From: Marisa cornuarietis
Taxonomy: Eukaryota > Mollusca > Gastropoda > Architaenioglossa > Ampullariidae
Assembly: GCA_004794655.1 (NCBI GenBank)
Contig: SMMW01000555.1
Location: forward strand, 2,666,001-2,730,000
Reading direction: 5' to 3'
Length of the DNA stretch: 64,000 bases
Positions 61,966 to 64,000 of the stretch are shown here, one piece after another. The position numbers were made by a program, and so were the translations under genes. Within the stretch, counting starts at the first letter, position 1, and every line of letters begins with the position of its first letter. The notes under the pieces are model-generated. The model saw nothing but the letters and a program-made list of their open reading frames with translations, was not told the DNA's origin and searched no databases.

Positions 61966-62874
61966 GTAGATGTGGATGGTCTGTCAGACTTGGTCGTCGA
62001 GTCAGATTTTGCGTTAAGACCATTTAAAAATGGAGCCTTTTATTTTTCTCTTAGTGTGTAGCTGTGTTGAAAAAGTGCTTATGGCTATTTAGCTAACGCT
62101 CATAACCTGATATCATTCTGAGGTTATTTTATTGACAGTTTTGATAATTATTCGTTAGGTTTTAAGAACTGTTGAGAGCCAGCGTGGACGATTTCTACAC
62201 GTGAGTGTCACATGAAGCTATTGATCAGTGTTATCGCTGAAACTTCCTGAAATTGTCTCAATGCCACTTCTTTTAGTATTATTTCTGTCTGGCGTTCGCT
62301 TAGTGAAGACGTTGATATACTTGTAAAGAGGAAGTCTCACAGTAACTACATCACAAGATATCCTGCAACCGACCAGTGAAAGACTTGAGGCAAAAAAAAA
62401 AGAGGCCTGCATTAAGAGCACACTTCAGTACATCACATTCTAGTCGCAACTAAGGCAGACAGTACACAGGAGAATGACAGATGCTGTTAGTGCATGTCGA
62501 CAGCAGAGCCGGTGTTAGGAGTACGCGGGGCCCTGGGTGAATGTGATATGCGGGGACTCTAGTCGTAAGTGTCGACTATATGACACTGTGACAAAAGTTC
62601 GCCTCTGGCATGCAGTCGGACTTTCATTGCTTACAACTTCTTTATTTTTTCTGGGCTGAACCTGAAACGATATCAATGGATGAAGGAAGGTTTCAAGAGA
62701 GACATATGTTAATACTGGCCTGCTGTGTGTTGTTGTTTGCATGTGTTGTGTGTTTTAATGCGTGAATTGCGTCATTTCTGATGATTACAAAAATGTCCGA
62801 TGAAGGGTGACGTCATGTTTGACGTACATTCTGCTCACACCACGAAGTGTTGAACGTTCTGGGTGCACTGAAAC
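61966..62874. other. No gene recognised
   Basis: Mixed-composition sequence with no ATG-started frame that looks coding and no repeat structure I can name. It ends in CTGAAAC, the left target copy of the next element. Confidence 0.4.
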
Positions 62875-63328
62875 CATGAACGTTGATCTACTGGACTGCT
62901 GACGAAATGCCGAGACCAACGCTTAGCCTCTTGCGAAGTTCTGAACCGCTAGTCTCGGCTAGCGGGAATCAATCCGATTTCCGTTTCCGGAGAAATCCAT
63001 CGTCGTGCTGCGTCTCCGGAAACGGAAATCGGACTGAATCCCCTGGCCTATAGCATGAATGAGAGCCGCTCGCCACTCGTCTTGCTCTTTTGATATACCT
63101 GGCCGCGGAAGGCGAAAAAAACTTACACCAAAACATTTGTAACTTGCACAGTGGCATCCTTCCATGCTGCAGGAGTTACCACTTCCTGACTGTTTATATT
63201 CCTTTACTGCTGCCATTGTTGTCGTCGTTCGCTACCGGAAGCTGGTTTTTTCCGAGCCTCGTTCTCGTGGGTCTCTGACTTAATTGAAAAAGATCGTCTG
63301 CTAGCAGTTCAGTAGATCAACGTTCATG
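62875..63328 (-). mobile_element. Non-autonomous P-superfamily-like DNA transposon
   Basis: 454 bp with terminal inverted repeats of about 26 bp, one mismatch, starting CATGAACGTTGATCTACTG. It is flanked by a perfect 7-bp CTGAAAC duplication (62868-62874 and 63329-63335). It encodes the start of a THAP domain (next entry), the DNA-binding type used by P-element transposases. CATG-type ends and 7-8 bp targets also fit the P superfamily. Inside is a palindrome with arms 62964-62993 and 63013-63042 (28 of 30 pairs, central 20 perfect) and a 19-base loop. The transposase core is absent, so it is a deletion derivative. Confidence 0.75.
62959..63216 (-). pseudogene. Truncated THAP-domain ORF of the P-like element
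   Basis: 85 residues from ATG 63216-63214. NSCSMEGCHC gives the first zinc-binding cysteine pair. GVSFFRLPRPGISKEQDEW and the following RAALIHAI match the THAP core (F..FP...W). The frame then runs into the palindrome and ends at TGA, without the C-x2-H pair that completes the zinc site. It is an N-terminal fragment of a transposase or of a THAP protein and is not expected to fold fully. Confidence 0.65.
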
Positions 63329-64000
63329 CTGAAACTGTTCACATAACAAAGCTCTACATTAAGCACACAAACAGTATTTGTCAACAAATTCCTGCAAAAA
63401 ACTAATTCGATCTGAATTCGAACGTTTGCTGCCTGGATAAGTTTTTTAAATGATGTGTGCACAGTGGAGCACCTTCTTGCTAGATATCATTCATACTATC
63501 TCATCTGGCATTTTCTAGACAACAATATTGCATGTTATGTTGCGTGCATCCATGTCTGTTTTTTTTTGGGGTGGGGGGTGTAAAGCGCCATGAGTCTGTT
63601 CATAGGACCAGGATATGGAGCTGTACCAATTCACTATATTATTATTATTATTGACGGGCGTCATGGTACTTTGTTAAAGCTTTTGTCTAAAAGACGACGG
63701 ATTTAATGTGTAACAAATGGCTGTCCTAACGCTAATTTTATTAAATATGTGCCAAGAATCTCAAAAACACAAACAGATTTACAGCAATATATACATTTAT
63801 CTGGAAACTGAAAGAAATTGTCCAAAGAATGAGAGTAATGTCCCTTCGCTTAACCGGCTGGAGGGGACTAGCTCTCAGTTTTTTTGTTGTTGTCTTCTAT
63901 GACCTGTGGTGAGTTTTGTCCCTATTATTTGACACATGCTTCTTTGTCTTTCTGTTTCAATGATTTTCTTGTCTGCGGCGATTTAGTTCCAACAACGGCC
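63329..64000. other. Window end, no gene recognised
   Basis: AT-rich sequence. It includes a SINE/LINE-like tail, listed separately. A 61-codon frame at 63717-63902 has no recognised motif. Confidence 0.4.
63571..63655 (+). repeat. SINE/LINE-like 3' tail ending in (ATT)n
   Basis: GTAAAGCGCCATGAGTCTG, then GGATATGGAGCTGTACCAA and TATTATTATTATTATT. This matches the common tail wording (AAAGCGC...GGCGCTATATAAA...ATTATT) of invertebrate retroposons. The head is missing or unrecognised. Confidence 0.5.

Overview
This looks like nuclear genomic DNA of an animal, most probably a gastropod mollusc. The reasons are spliced genes with GT/AG introns, a low gene density, many GT/CA, GATA and TTG microsatellites, tRNA-derived SINEs of molluscan type, Ty3/gypsy-like solo LTRs, LINE remnants, a C1q-domain pseudogene, and small families of intronless-coding rhodopsin-like GPCRs. 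The species assignment is inference.

Layout. 0-11 kb: a solo LTR (812-2184), then two related plus-strand GPCR genes (3117-4088 and 9989-10945), separated by a decayed L1/Tx1-like LINE fragment and the 3' end of an RTE-like LINE. 11-30 kb: mostly non-coding, with microsatellites, a SINE and a few low-confidence exon candidates. 30.7-44.0 kb: one 11-exon gene for a predicted 633-residue secreted protein with three von Willebrand factor A domains (matrilin/collagen-VI style). Its first two VWA domains keep the metal-site residues and the third has lost them. 44-48 kb: non-coding repeats, including a 0.87-kb segment that matches two separated blocks of this gene's intron 1.

48-62 kb holds a tandem segmental duplication. 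Copy A is about 48.04-55.0 kb and copy B about 58.39-61.97 kb. Each carries one minus-strand GPCR gene with a conserved spliced 5' leader. Copy A contains three later insertions: a reverse-oriented LTR, a PIF/Harbinger-like element with TAA target duplications and a second solo LTR with a perfect 5-bp target duplication. All three are absent from the matching places in copy B. Subtracting them makes the two copies nearly equal in length (about 3552 versus 3575 bases). The copy B GPCR has a 1-base frameshift after TM4 and is probably a pseudogene. A C1q-domain pseudogene lies between the copies.

62-64 kb: a 454-bp P-superfamily-like non-autonomous element with terminal inverted repeats, a 7-bp target duplication, a truncated THAP-domain ORF and a 30-bp-arm palindrome, then a SINE/LINE-like tail.

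The GPCRs are likely membrane receptors (chemosensory or orphan peptide-like) expanded by local duplication. The VWA protein is likely extracellular matrix or secreted. No functional link between the two is visible.
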